Assembly (NCBI RefSeq): GCF_001411555.2
Contig: NC_049904.1
Span: 24,503,370-24,567,369, forward strand
Source: Juglans regia
Taxonomy: Eukaryota > Streptophyta > Magnoliopsida > Fagales > Juglandaceae
DNA length: 64,000 bases
Direction: 5' to 3'
Shown: positions 1 to 11,195 of the stretch, one piece after another
How positions within the stretch are numbered: position 1 is the first letter of the stretch
Layout: the number at the start of each line of letters is the position of its first letter
Translations under genes and position numbers: made by a program
Notes under the pieces: generated by a model
What the model was told of the DNA's origin: nothing
What the model saw: only the letters and a program-made list of their open reading frames with translations
Databases searched by the model: none

Positions 1-2063
1 GTGTCGGAGTAGGCAATAAGTTTTAGAGGTGAGTTGTCGCAAAAAAGTAGACCAGAATAAGGGGTGCCCTTTAGATATCGTAGGATTCATTTTACAGTAG
101 CCCAATGAGTTGTGTAGGGGTTTTGCATGTATTGACCAACTATATTTATAACAAATGAAAGGTCTAGTCTGGTCATGGCAAGGTATTGCAGTGAGCCCAC
201 AGTGCAGCGATATTAACTCGGGTTAGAGAGAAGGTCACCTTCAAAGGTCGATAGTTTGCAAAAAAATGCCATTGGAGATGATGTTGGCTTAGCCAGAGCC
301 GTAATATTTATGTATTCTAGGAGGTGGGTGATGTATTGTTGTTGTAATAATATCATGCCATTAGTGACGTGAATAGCCTCATTATCGAGCAAGTAGTGGA
401 GAGTACTGAGATCTTAAGGGCAAGCACTTGATTAAGTTTATCAGGAGAGATGATACAATGATGAGGATGTCGTTGATGTACACGAGAATGTACATTCAAA
501 GGGCAGTAATGTTGTAAGTAAAAAGAAAAGTATCTAATTTGCAACAAGAGAAATCGAGGACAATGAGGTGTGTGATGAGCTGGGAGCACCAAGCTCGTTG
601 AGCTTGTTTGAGACCGTAAAGGATACATTATAGCTTGCATACATGGTTGAGAAGATGGGATGGGAGAATCCTGATGGTTTAGACATGTACATAGTTTCAT
701 CAAATCGGCCATGGAGAAAGGCACTCTTTACGTTGAGCTGCCAAGCTTGCCAACCTGCAGACAGAGCTGAAGATAAAACCAAACATATAGTTATGGGTTT
801 AATAATGGGGCTGTAAGTGAGCAAAATCAATGCTTGGTTGTTGATAAAATTCCTTCACAACAAGGCATGCTTTGCAGCGCTTAACTATGTCATCTGACGT
901 CTTTTTTACTCAGAATACCCATGTATAACCAATAATATTCATATTGTGTGATTGAGTTACCAAGGTCCGAGTGCCATATTTTAGTAAAGCACTATTTCCT
1001 CAGCCATACTAATGCGCCATTCTAGAAATTTAACAGTCTTAGCAAGTGGGCTCTTGAAGTGGGGAAGTTGCAGTGGGTAAAAGGGCTCGTGGAGGAAGAT
1101 AAAGCATAGTCACATTGGTATGCTAGTTAAGATTAGTGACGTTGTTTTGCAAGAAAGTTCTCATAGGATGAGAGCAACCAAGCACATTTATATAGCAAAG
1201 GTGAGGTGGCGGGGGTGTTTGATGTCAATGGAGAAAACGACTCTATAGGATGACATTGCGTTGCTGGATTGAGAGATGACTTTGTGTGAGGCAGAAAAGA
1301 GCTGTTGTGGGAAGAGGTGGATTCAATTGGAAGCTTGAGATTTGTGAGAAGTAGTGTGAACTATGGATGAGTGGGAGGATGAGTGGTGGATGGTTGGATG
1401 AGTTTTTGAAATGAGAGTAACGATTCATCTAACACAACATGGCGTGCAAGATATATGTAGCCAATGGTTGGGTCCAAACACTTGTAGGCAACATAAGATG
1501 GATTGTAGTCAAGGAAGATACATAGGGTGGAACGGAATTGAAATTTCTTGCGATTATATGGGCGAAGGAGCGGCCAAAATGAAGAGCTAGAGACACAAAG
1601 AAAGGTGTAGTCTGAATTGTTATTGTAGAGATGGTGGAATGGCGAATCACAAGAGGTGGAAGGAGTCGAGATGCAAATGCTAAGGTAGCATGCAGTTTGG
1701 AATGCATCATCCCAATATAGATAAGAACTGAGCTTTGGACGAGGAGGACTAACCCGATCTCAACCACATGACGGTACTTACACTCAATGACACCATTTTG
1801 ATGGTGGGTGTGTGGGGAAGAAAGGAATGGAGAATGCCTTGTGAACTGAGGTAAGTATGCAAGGAGCGAAACTCTCCACCCTAATTACTTTGCATAGTTT
1901 TTATTTTGGTAAAAAGGTTGCGCTCAACTTGTTTTTTAAAGGATTGAAAATGGTGGTAACATATAATTTTGCTTTGATTGAAAATAATCAAGTTTAATGA
2001 GAAAATGCATCTAAAAATTAAATGTAATATTTATTTTCAATGAACGAGATGCATTAGGAAGAC
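1..2063 (-). mobile_element. Ty1/copia retrotransposon remnant, 3' part of pol (left half of a split element)
   Basis: Read on the minus strand, this is decayed copia polyprotein. The end of the integrase core lies at about 1740-1830 (QNGV...RHVVEIGL). Reverse transcriptase lies at about 353-830, with the copia hallmark NVKSAFLHG followed by a DETMYM..PSGF block. An RNase H-proximal region (AVK/RYLKGTP-like) lies at about 1-200. Frames change and stops are frequent, so it is dead. The RT active site reads YIND at 469-480 instead of YVDD. The element runs off the left edge of the window. Its upstream part (pre-integrase and protease regions) reappears at 7082-7560, beyond the inserted element at 2064-7081. 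The family is well supported; exact limits are not. Confidence 0.8.
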
Positions 2064-2305
2064 TATTAGTTTATAAAAAGTCAATCTTATAAAAAAGAAG
2101 AAGACACGTGCTTTTATTTTACTTGCATATAAATACTTGTATAGGCACACATGAAAGGTGTCATTTACAGTTTCATCAATTACACTTTCCTCTTTTCATC
2201 TAATCCGTAAACTTTCTCTCTTTCTCTCCCTGCTACTAGTTCGATAAAGTTTTAGAGTATTTCATTTCCTTCAATTAAATTGCTATGGCAATTTGAGTTT
2301 TGTCG
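2064..2305 (+). repeat. 5' LTR of the plus-strand copia element
   Basis: This direct repeat matches 6772-7081, sharing the blocks ATTAGTTTATAAAA, GAAGACACGTG, ATAAATACTTGTATAGGCAC and TTAAATTGCTATGGCAAT. It begins TATTAG where copia LTRs usually begin TGTTAG, and ends TCG where the 3' copy ends TCA. It is shorter than the 3' copy mainly because it lacks the long CT run. ATAAATACTTG near 2129 may be the LTR's TATA region. Confidence 0.8.
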
Positions 2306-2320
2306 TGATATCAAAGAAGT
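2306..2320 (+). other. Primer-binding site, degenerate (tRNA-iMet type)
   Basis: The bases directly after the 5' LTR read TGATATCAAAG, close to the TGGTATCAGAG that plant copia elements use to pair with initiator methionyl-tRNA. Position and similarity support the call; two mismatches show decay. Confidence 0.6.
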
Positions 2321-2407
2321 ATCTTCCGCATTTGATACATAAGATTTCTGCCAAGAATTTTTAGATTTTTTCAAGATCTGCGATATTCTTTGTTCTAAAT
2401 ACAGAAA

Positions 2408-3500
2408 TTGAGATTTCTGTCAAGAAATTCAAGTTTTTTCTTTCAAAATCTCAATATTTCTTCAATGGATTCTCTCATTGTTCCAAATCCATGTGGTAAT
2501 CCCTCAACCCATATTTTCGTCATCATGGAGAAAATCCAAGAATTGTGGTGGTTACATAGGGGCTTAATAGAGATAATCTTCATACATGGAGGTGTTCAAT
2601 GTCAATGGCAATCAATACCAAGAACAAGACTGCGTTCATGAATGGAATTTTTCCAAGCCCGTTGAAGATGATCCTCTGTTTTCTTCGTGGTTGAGGTGTA
2701 ATGACATGGTAATATCTTGGCTTGTTAATTCAATTTCCAAAGATATTGCATCTACCATTTTATTCATAGATACTATATTAGAAATTTGGAAAGACCTACA
2801 CAAAAGATTTACATAGGGAAATTGCCCTAGAATCTTTTAGCTTAGGAAAGATATTTCAACCCTAACACAAGGGCACAATTCTGTTCGTATGTTCTACTCT
2901 CAGTTAAAAGGCCTTTGGGATGAGTTGATGATACTTAAACCCATACCAGTTTGTGGTTGTAAACCAGTTTGTGTTTGTAGTTCTAGCAAACTTTTGATAG
3001 AAAACCAAGAAGAGGAGCAAGTATCACAATTTTTTATGGGTCTCAATTACTCATATTCTCAGTTCAGATGGCATATTATGCTAAATGAACTTTTTCCTTC
3101 TATTAGCAAAATCTTTTCTTTAGCTTTACAAGAAAAACAATGAGGGATTTTAACTAGTAATGTACATAATGTTGATACTTCCACTGCCTTAACAACGAAA
3201 GTCAATCCTGATGTTTCCATGATAAAGAGCAGCATTAGATTATAACAAGCTTATGGTAAACCACAACAGTTCTCTTCTCGAAAGGACAAGGTAGTGTTCA
3301 GTTACTATGGATATAATGGTCATATTGTTAACAAATGCTATAAGATTCATGGCTATCCTCTTGGTTGGAAGTCCACAAAAGGCAAAATGTTTAGTCCAGT
3401 GTTGTGAACCAAGTAAGCAATATTGATGAACCCTCCCAAATCACAGTTATTCAGGAGTAGTGTAGGAAGCTACTTGCTTTACTTCAATCTACCATAGAAA
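2408..3500 (+). pseudogene. copia gag, broken
   Basis: Several frames carry gag-like sequence. At 2586-2816 the product contains NDMVISWLVNSISKDIA and an EIWKDLHKRF block, typical of the plant copia gag domain. At 2889-3143 comes the FYSQLKGLWDELMIL block. A nucleocapsid-like knuckle follows near 3295-3365 (GYNGHIVNKCYKIHGYP), in which the first cysteines are lost. Internal stops and frame changes rule out a working capsid protein. Confidence 0.75.
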
Positions 3501-3679
3501 CCAGATATGTAGTGAATCAACCTGGATTGCTACAATCTGCAGCAAATCGGGTTGGGTTATTGCAAACACCCATTTCAGACAATAATGCAATTACAAACAT
3601 GTCAGGCAAAATTCACGCATTTTATTTTTTAACTCATTTGTTCATAAACACCTTCTCTCCATAAACAAAAGGAATAGAT

Positions 3680-4960
3680 CATAAATAGTGGAGCCATTGA
3701 TCACATGGCCAGTTCCATTTCTTACCTTAGTCCATTGTCTTCAACCGTTAATCATACAGTCAAACTTCCAAATGGGGCACTTGCACATGTAACTCATATA
3801 GGTATTGTGCATCTTTCACAATCTTTAACCTTTAACAATGTTCTTTGTGTCCCTAGTTTTTCATTCAACCTCATTTCAGTAAGCAAACTTTATGTGGACC
3901 TATATTGTTGTCTGACTTTTCTAGCTAACCTTTGTCTTATTCATGATTTACATTCTTGGAGGATGATTGGGATTGGTGAGCAGCGAGCTAGACTATTATA
4001 TACTGTAGAATTCTATAGTAAGCTCCAAGATTGTCACAACAGTTTTTCCTCATGTTACAAATAATGCTTCTTCTAGCCATTGTCCATTTGATTTGTGATA
4101 TTATAGGTTAGGTCATCTTTCTCATTCCAGATTGTTAGTTCCAAATAAACATGTACCTGACATTAAGATCTCCAACACAATTCCTTGTATAGTTTGCCCT
4201 TAGGCTAAACAACATAGACTTCCCTTTCCTTTGAGTCATAGTGTATCACTTTCTCCTTTTGAATTATACACTCTGACATTTGGGGGGTCATTTTCAATAC
4301 CCTCTCTTGATGGTCCCAAATATTTTCTTACAATATAGTTGATGATTTCTCCAAATGCATTTGGCTATATATCTTATGCATGACAAGGGTCAAACTCGAC
4401 AATTGATCCAATCATTCTTTACACTAACCAAAACTCAATTCCACATAAAAATAAATGTCATTAGGTCTGATAATGGCAATGAATTCCATATGCCTGATTT
4501 GTATGGTTCCAAAGAAACCAATCACCAAAAATCCTGTGTTGAAACACTACAACAAAATGGTATGGTTGAGAGAAAACACCAATACCTATTGAATGTTGCT
4601 TGTTCTCTGAGATTCCAAGCACATCTTCCATTGAAATTTTGGGGAGATTGCATCTTGAAAGCAACCTATTTAATCAACAGAACTCCTACTCTACTCTTAT
4701 CCAACAAATCACCATATGAAATTATTTTCTCTAAAGCTCCTATGTATTCTCATCTAAGAGTCTTTGGATGCTTATGTTTTGCTTCTACCCTCTCTAGAAA
4801 CTAACACAAATTTGACCATTGTGCTAGAAGATGTCTATTCCATGGATATCCATTTGGATTAAAAGGTTTTAAGGTTTTTTATTTTGAAAACCAATCCCTT
4901 CTTGTCTCTCTGGATGTAGTTTTCTTTTAAACTATTTTCCCTTTCCAATCATCGTCATCT
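3680..4960 (+). pseudogene. copia protease, pre-integrase and integrase, broken
   Basis: A protease-like stretch starts near 3690 (SGA.DHM, then LPNG and NVLCVPSFSFNLISVSKL). A decayed pre-integrase domain follows near 4095-4215 (RLGHLSHS). The integrase core at 4355-4804 shows RSDNGNEF and GMVERKHQYLLNVACSL, including the second acidic residue and the glutamate of the DDE triad, then the L.FWGDCIL.ATYLINRTPT block. The first catalytic aspartate region is damaged and there are stops between segments. Confidence 0.8.
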
Positions 4961-5329
4961 TCTACTTCTATTTCATGTGATATTGTTGTTCTCCCTCTTC
5001 CCATTTCTGATATTCCTACTTATTTTACTTCATCACATCCTTCCATTGATCTCCCATCCTCTTCTTCTTGTTCTTCTCTTGAGAATTTCAACCCTACTAC
5101 TGTTAAGCAATCCTCTAGAGCTCGCAAAACACCAACTTTCTTGCAAGATTACCATTGCAAGTTAGCTATTGCTCTTACTATCTCGGCTTCTACAGATGAA
5201 GGCATGCACTAGTAAGTTTACTATCCCTTATTCTATTTCCTCATTCATTTATATAAAAAATTGTCTCCTTCTTATAAATTATCAATCCTTTCTGTTTCTA
5301 CCAATTTTGAGCCTATAACTTACTTGATG

Positions 5330-6735
5330 TAAAACAAACCTATAGGCTACAAATGGGTGTTTAAAATCAAATATAAATTTGATGATAGAATTGAAAGGTT
5401 TAAAGGAAGGCTAGTTACTAAGGGTTACACACAAGTTGAATGTCTTGAATTACAAGAAACATTCTCTCTTGTAGCTAAACTTGTAACTGTGAGATGTCTT
5501 CTAGCATTCTAGCAGTGGCTGCCTTTCGAAATTGGTTTTTGCACCAGTTAAATATTAACAATATTTTTCTTCATGGATTTGGAAGAAAAGGTATATATGG
5601 AGATCCCACCTGGTTTTTCTCGTGAGGGGGAGCACAACATATGTAGGCTTAATAAGTCTTTATATGGCTTGAAACAAGCTTATTGGCAATGTTTCTCCAA
5701 ATTGTCTTTAACACTAACTTCATATGGCTTTATTCAGTCCCAACTCCAAGTTGATTATTCATTGTTTACTTTACATAATTCAAATAATTTTACCGCACTT
5801 TTGGTTTATGTGGATGACATAATAGTAGTTGGAAATGATCTTCCATCTATTATGAATTTGAAGTCTTTTCTTGATCAAAAGTTCAAAATAAAAAAAATAT
5901 TGGAGATTTAAGATTTTTTCTTGGCTTAGAGGTGGCGCTCAGTTTGCTAAAACTATTGCTCTCAACCAGCATAAATATGCACTGGACATCCTTGAAGAAT
6001 CTAGTTTTCTTAGTTCAAACCTCTCAAATTCCCTATGCAACAAAACTTGAGGCTTAGCAAAGAAGATGGTCTTCTCTTACAAGATGCTCTTTGTATCGCA
6101 GACTCATTGGCCGCTTGAGATATTTGACTATCACTAGGCTTGACTTGGCCTACACAGTTCAAGTACTCAGCCAGTTTATGGACAAGTCTCGACAGCCTTA
6201 TCTAGATGTTGTTTATCGCATATTAAGATATCTGAAATCCACTCCAGGCCAAGGACTATTATTTCTAACAAGTGGTGATTTACATCTCAAGGCATTCACA
6301 GATTTAGATTGGGCCAATTGCCCTGATTCTCGTAAATATGTAATAGGCTATTTAGTATTTCTTGGTGATGCTCTTATTTCTTAGAAATCCAAGAAACAGT
6401 AGACCGTATCTCTCTCCTCAGCAAAAGCTGAGTATTGGGCTATGGCCTTAGCTACATGTGAGATCACTTGGCTCCTTTCTATCCTTCAAGCTTTACATGT
6501 TCCTCATCTAAAATCTGTTCTTTTACTTTGCAATAACCAAGCAGTTCTCCATATTGTTGCAAATTTAGTGTTTCATGAAAAGACCAAGCACATTGAGATT
6601 GATTGTCATCTTATTTGAGAAAAGCTACAAGCTAGTGTTATAAAGATTCTTCATGTTTCTAACTCTCATCAACTTAGTGATATTTTGACCAAACCACTTG
6701 GTACAACTCAATTTCATCTTCTTTTAGGCAAGATA
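5330..6735 (+). pseudogene. copia reverse transcriptase and RNase H, broken
   Basis: RT begins near 5340 (GYKWVFKIK...[10 protein letters not shown]), is interrupted by stops, and resumes at 5573-5911 with EIPPGF, LNKSLYGLKQA and an intact [10 protein letters not shown] active site. RNase H follows at 6091-6735 with RRLIGRLRYLTITRLDLAY, AFTDLDWANCPDSRKY and, after a stop near 6384, AKAEYWAMA and [10 protein letters not shown]. The end of the frame leads into the polypurine tract before the 3' LTR. Confidence 0.82.
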
Positions 6736-6757
6736 GGTGTCATTAGTTTGTACACTC

Positions 6758-6771
6758 CATCTTGGGGGGAG
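6758..6771 (+). other. Polypurine tract
   Basis: The purine-rich run CTTGGGGGGAG lies immediately before the 3' LTR start, where plus-strand priming occurs in LTR retrotransposons. The call rests on position and composition. Confidence 0.6.
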
Positions 6772-6923
6772 TATTAGTTTATAAAAAATTAATCTTGTAG
6801 AAAAGAAGAAGACACGTGTACTTTTATTTTACTTGCATATAAATACTTGTATAGGCACACATGAAAGGTGTCAGTTACAGTTTCATCAATTACACTTCCC
6901 TCTTTTCTTCTAATTCCTAAACT

Positions 6924-7007
<84 letters not shown>

Positions 7008-7081
7008 GCTAATGGTTCAATAAAATTCTGGAGTATTTCATTTTCTTGGATTAAATTGCTATGGCAATCCGAGTTTTGTCA
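6772..7081 (+). repeat. 3' LTR of the plus-strand copia element
   Basis: Counterpart of the repeat at 2064-2305. It ends GTTTTGTCA, giving the expected CA terminus. Most of the length difference is a run of about 40 CT units at 6926-7004. Confidence 0.82.
6926..7004 (+). repeat. (CT)n microsatellite inside the 3' LTR
   Basis: About 80 bases of uninterrupted CT dinucleotides. The same place in the 5' LTR (about 2212-2230) holds only a short mixed CTTT/CTCT tract. Confidence 0.95.
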
Positions 7082-7560
7082 AAGGCCCCTATACATCTGT
7101 ACATAAAAGCTCAAGCAAAGCATTGACATACACTTTAGACACGGGAAAATGCAGGCGATGAAATTTTGCTTGCTAACACGAGTGGCATATTGTCGGAGGC
7201 TTATTTGGCAGAATTAGAAAACCAAACTTAGACATGACCTGACGAACTAGACGAAGGGCAAGGTGGCCAAGGCGGAGATGCCATCGATTAAGGGAGGTGC
7301 ATTCACCAACAAAAGCTGCAAGGGAAGGCAAAGAGGATATAGAGGTGGGAGAAGGCCACAAGTAGAGACAGTCGCTACTCCAGCCTTTGACCAGGCCGCA
7401 CTGTCCTGTGTGACAATACTTGACCAGAAAAAATCAGCATGAATTTAATAAATACATTATTATCTCGTGTGAATTTGGGAATAGAAATGAGATTCTTTTG
7501 AATAAGCGGGACTCTTGTCTTCAATATACTATAACAAATCATATCGATTTATAAGTTTTA
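7082..7560 (-). mobile_element. Ty1/copia remnant, protease and pre-integrase part (right half of the split element)
   Basis: On the minus strand, a protease-end sequence lies near 7430-7520 (NLISIPKFTRDNNVFIKF) and a pre-integrase domain at 7173-7361 (NRWHLRLGHLALRL, then CHSC). The beginning of the integrase core follows near 7082-7115 (ELLCTDV.GP). It stops exactly where the plus-strand element begins and continues at 2063. The outer (5') limit is unclear; nothing recognisable as gag or LTR was found to the right. Confidence 0.75.
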
Positions 7561-10500
7561 TTGCATCTAGACAAAGCAAGTAGAAGATATGTATGTTATA
7601 CGCGCATGGATGAGAGCTGAAATCCAATCATTTTTAAGTAAGCAAGCCTCACGGGACTAGCACAAATAACCACCAGACATATTAGTCGACTCTCTCTCAC
7701 ATACACCCGCGTAGAAACTCAAATGCACGCATGCAAAATTGGAGCACCATGCCTACTGCAAGGGCCACAACTTCTCATTCTTTACTTTTATGTGCTACTC
7801 CCCTCTAAGATGCTAGCTAGCAATTGTATTTAGCATCAAGACCCAAAAGCACCCACTCTATACGCCAATCAACCTAAATCTCGGATGAGAATTGTTACAA
7901 TTTTCTGCTCTAAATACATCTCGTAATATTAAATGTGATTGGACACTATAAACCCATCATTAAATACAATAAAGATTACATACATATTATGTCTATTTTA
8001 CTCTGAAATATAGTACATGTTAGGAGTAAAAAATTCATGTATCATATTAGCAAATCTCTACCTTCAAAACAAATAAAAGTTCTCCTATCTCGAAATTTTA
8101 GGTATTAGAAAAGATGAAGAATGCTATGCATCAACTACTATTTATTCTCATATTCTATACTTGTAACATTTTCGTAGAGTGTGAATGTGTTTTTCACAAA
8201 GTATGAGAGTATTTTTCATAGAGTGTGGGATGGTGAATAGTGACTGATGAGAATAATTTTTCTAAAAAATATACTCAAACATTTTATTACATTCGACACT
8301 GCTAGCCACTTACTTTTTTTAAAAAAAAACTATTGCAAGAAGCGATATTATAGACCCCCACATGTTGGAAATGATGTGTTATTCAAAAAACATATTGAGT
8401 GAGTAAATTTATAAAACTCATGTTTTATCATGTTAGCTGTTTATTTAATGAATTGATCGAATTTAAATCAATTCTTGAATAAAATGAATCTAGACTCGAC
8501 TAGATCGTTCTTAGAGCCATGGATTATGATCAATAGGCTTAATGGCAAAATTAGTATTTGAGTTTTCATGTTTTATTACTCAAGACCTCGACTTTCAACT
8601 TTTAATTTTAAGAAACTTGCGATTAGGTATTTTTGTCAATATTCCATTAGAAAATTAGTGATGAGAGAATTGTCATGTGGCTTCCTATTAGTTTTCTAAT
8701 TGGATATTGCATATTTTTTATAATTTATATATCAATTTTATGAAAGTTTGAAATCGAGATTTAGAATTGTAAAAACTTAAAAATCTAAGTATTTATTATA
8801 TAATTAACCCTTATAACTATTCTAAACCATCACGTGCAACAAAAACATCATGGCTCATTTCCAAACCAAGCAACGAGCTGACTGATGATAGGACCCTTGA
8901 TTTTATTGCCTATGCTTATCTTTTGTAATCAAAGTGACGTGGCTAGAGTAATAACTAAACAAGATTATTTGTTTAAGAAAAAGAGTCGGGCTACCCAGAG
9001 TAACCCACTTTGCTTGATCGGTAGTTATTTTAATTTTTTATTCATATTTTTTAAATATATTTAAATATTTTTAAAAAATATATACAAATACACTTAAAAT
9101 CACTTTCTTAATATTAAAAAAAAAATTTCCAAGCGATCACATTTGATGGATAAACTAGTTTTTTCCTAAGAAAAATGCTAAACATAATCACCCTATGCAA
9201 TCGCCTCTTTTGACCTCCTTCTCCTTAATGATAAAACCGTGCATCCTCTCTGAAATTGCCATTACCTCCATTCTCCTTCTAAGTCCATTCTCCTTCATAT
9301 TCTCTGCAATTGTAAGACCTTTGGTGTTATCTCAAAGTGAATAACAGTTTTAGAGATATGCTCATGATGAACAATTTATCATATTGACTTGCTCATATGT
9401 TGGTTCATCCTAAACAATACACAATGGAAGACCAAATTACTTTCGCTGTTTTTATTTTAGCAAGAGGGTATAGGTGCTACCAAGTCACTCATAGCTGAAA
9501 AACTGAGATTCTCTGAACGTATATACTTATAAGATTCAACCATCATCAACTATGTTAAGAAAACTCGTAGAAGAACTGTAAGAAACAAATATGCTCTAGT
9601 GTGGTACTCTTTGTACAAATTACACCAAATATCATTTACAATGTTGAATGAAATATAGAATGAAACATGCCCCATGAGAAAATAAATATCACACACACTT
9701 TATCTAAAACGTAAGAAAATAAATCTCCCAAGGAGGTAGAGAAAGTAATACAGAAATGGAAAAAAAAAAATCTCTTCGATCTAACCTCATCGAAGAAGAT
9801 CCCTTCAATTTTCCTAAATCATCAGAAGATTAACAACAGACCAAAATGCAGGCAAAACAAAGTAACGATGTGCCAAGGTCTTCTTAAGTATTTGGGAGAT
9901 CGAAGTGCCGAATCTTCTGTGTTTGGCAAAAACTACAGATTACGTATATTTTAAAGCTTGCGAACAGAGAGAGACACAGAGAGAGAGGCCTGGTTTGAGT
10001 TTGCAAACCGAGAAAGAGAAGAACTAGCCTAATCTGGCTGCGTTTGTGAATCGAGAGAGAGAATTGGAATGAGTAGAAGAATTGGTATGCTTCTTCTTCT
10101 TTTTTATTACTTTTTTATTTGTTATTACTTGGCTGACGTGGTACCACGACATGTCAACCGATTGCACGACGACTCCATCCTGCCAGTTGTACATAGCGAC
10201 TTAGGTTATATTTAGAAAATGAATTATTTCGTATTAAAACTTCTCATAATTTTCTTTATAAGTATAATTTAAATATAAAATAATTTTAAATTTTAAATTT
10301 TAAAATTTTAAATTTTTTTATTTAATCATAACCTAATCATTATAATTTTCTTAAACTTTCATAAAAAAACATAAAAAATTATATAACTATTTTAAATTTA
10401 AAACAAAAAATATTAAAAAATAATATTAATTTAATTTATTAATATTTTTATTCAACCTTTTATCTTTCTTTTTTTAAAATCTAATAAAATATCTTAACTC

Positions 10501-11100
10501 AAATAATTTCACCATTATTCACAAACTATTTTATTATTATTCACAAAATTCATATCTTATCATCCAAATATAACCTTACTCAAATAAACTTGAAAAACTT
10601 TAGATTTATTATATGGCCACGTTTGGTTAGCCAATATAAATGAGATATTTTCATCTCATTTGTACAATATAGTAATTTTTTCTATTTAAACACATTATAT
10701 TTTATCTTTAAATTTTAAAAACAACAACTTAAATAGTAATAAACGAACAATTCAAATAGTAAATAAACAGTAAAAATTGAGTGAACAGTGTAGACTCGCA
10801 CGTCCGTCTTAAGCTTTTTTGTTTTTTCTTATTTTTACGTAAAAAAGCACAAATCATTTAAATATGAGTATAATAGAAAATGTAGTTGATTGAAAAAAGA
10901 ATTTATTTTATTTATTTGAATAAAATATTAATAAAAATAATTTAGGAGATGAATAGAAAATTACTGTTCATTTCCTAAATTAAAATTCTAAAATAGAGAA
11001 TGGGATAGAAGATTTTTAAGTTTTTTTTTTAAATTTTTCCTATAATTTAAGAATAATAGTGGTATAGGAAATGGGATGGGATGCTCTAAACGACCAAATC
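7561..11100. other. Intergenic, AT-rich, MITE remnants
   Basis: No gene was found. The stretch holds one small inverted-repeat element (8126-8262) and an AT-rich repeat near 8985-9160 that partly resembles 54505-54700. Near 10620-10680 and 10540-10580 are fragments of the Tourist-like family (ACGTTTGGTTAG, ATCCAAATATAAC). The bases just before 11196 are the likely promoter and leader of the synthase gene. Confidence 0.6.
8126..8262. mobile_element. Small MITE
   Basis: The left end (CATCAACTACTATTTATTCTC) and the right end (GGTGAATAGTGACTGATGAGA) are imperfect inverted complements about 100 bases apart. A better preserved relative lies at 63113-63213. No coding capacity. Confidence 0.5.
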
Positions 11101-11148
11101 ACTGTAGGAGAGCTAATTATTTGGACTCAGCGCCTCCCGTACCCCGTT

Positions 11149-11165
11149 CTCTCTCTCTCTCTCTC
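11149..11165 (+). repeat. (CT)n tract in the leader of the synthase gene
   Basis: A short CT run 30 bases before the start codon. CT-rich leaders are common in plant genes; a transcription start near here is inference. Confidence 0.6.
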
Positions 11166-11195
11166 ACTTGATTTCTGTTCTCGAGTCTCTCGACC

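Larger units (their letters stand above)
2064..7081 (+). mobile_element. Ty1/copia LTR retrotransposon, complete in layout but degenerate
   Basis: Two related direct repeats (2064-2305 and 6772-7081) bound a gag-protease-integrase-RT-RNase H order typical of copia. A tRNA-Met-like primer site follows the left repeat and a purine tract (cttggggggag) precedes the right one. The left flank AAGAC and right flank AAGGC look like a 5-bp target duplication with one change. All coding parts contain stops and frameshifts. It sits inside a minus-strand copia element, whose WGPS coding sequence at the start of the integrase core is cut at this exact point. Confidence 0.85.

Noticed and set aside
2064..7081. 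Pararetrovirus or retrovirus origin for the integrase/RT region
   Set aside because: Domain order (integrase before RT), the primer site and LTRs are those of Ty1/copia; no movement, coat or envelope protein sequence is present.
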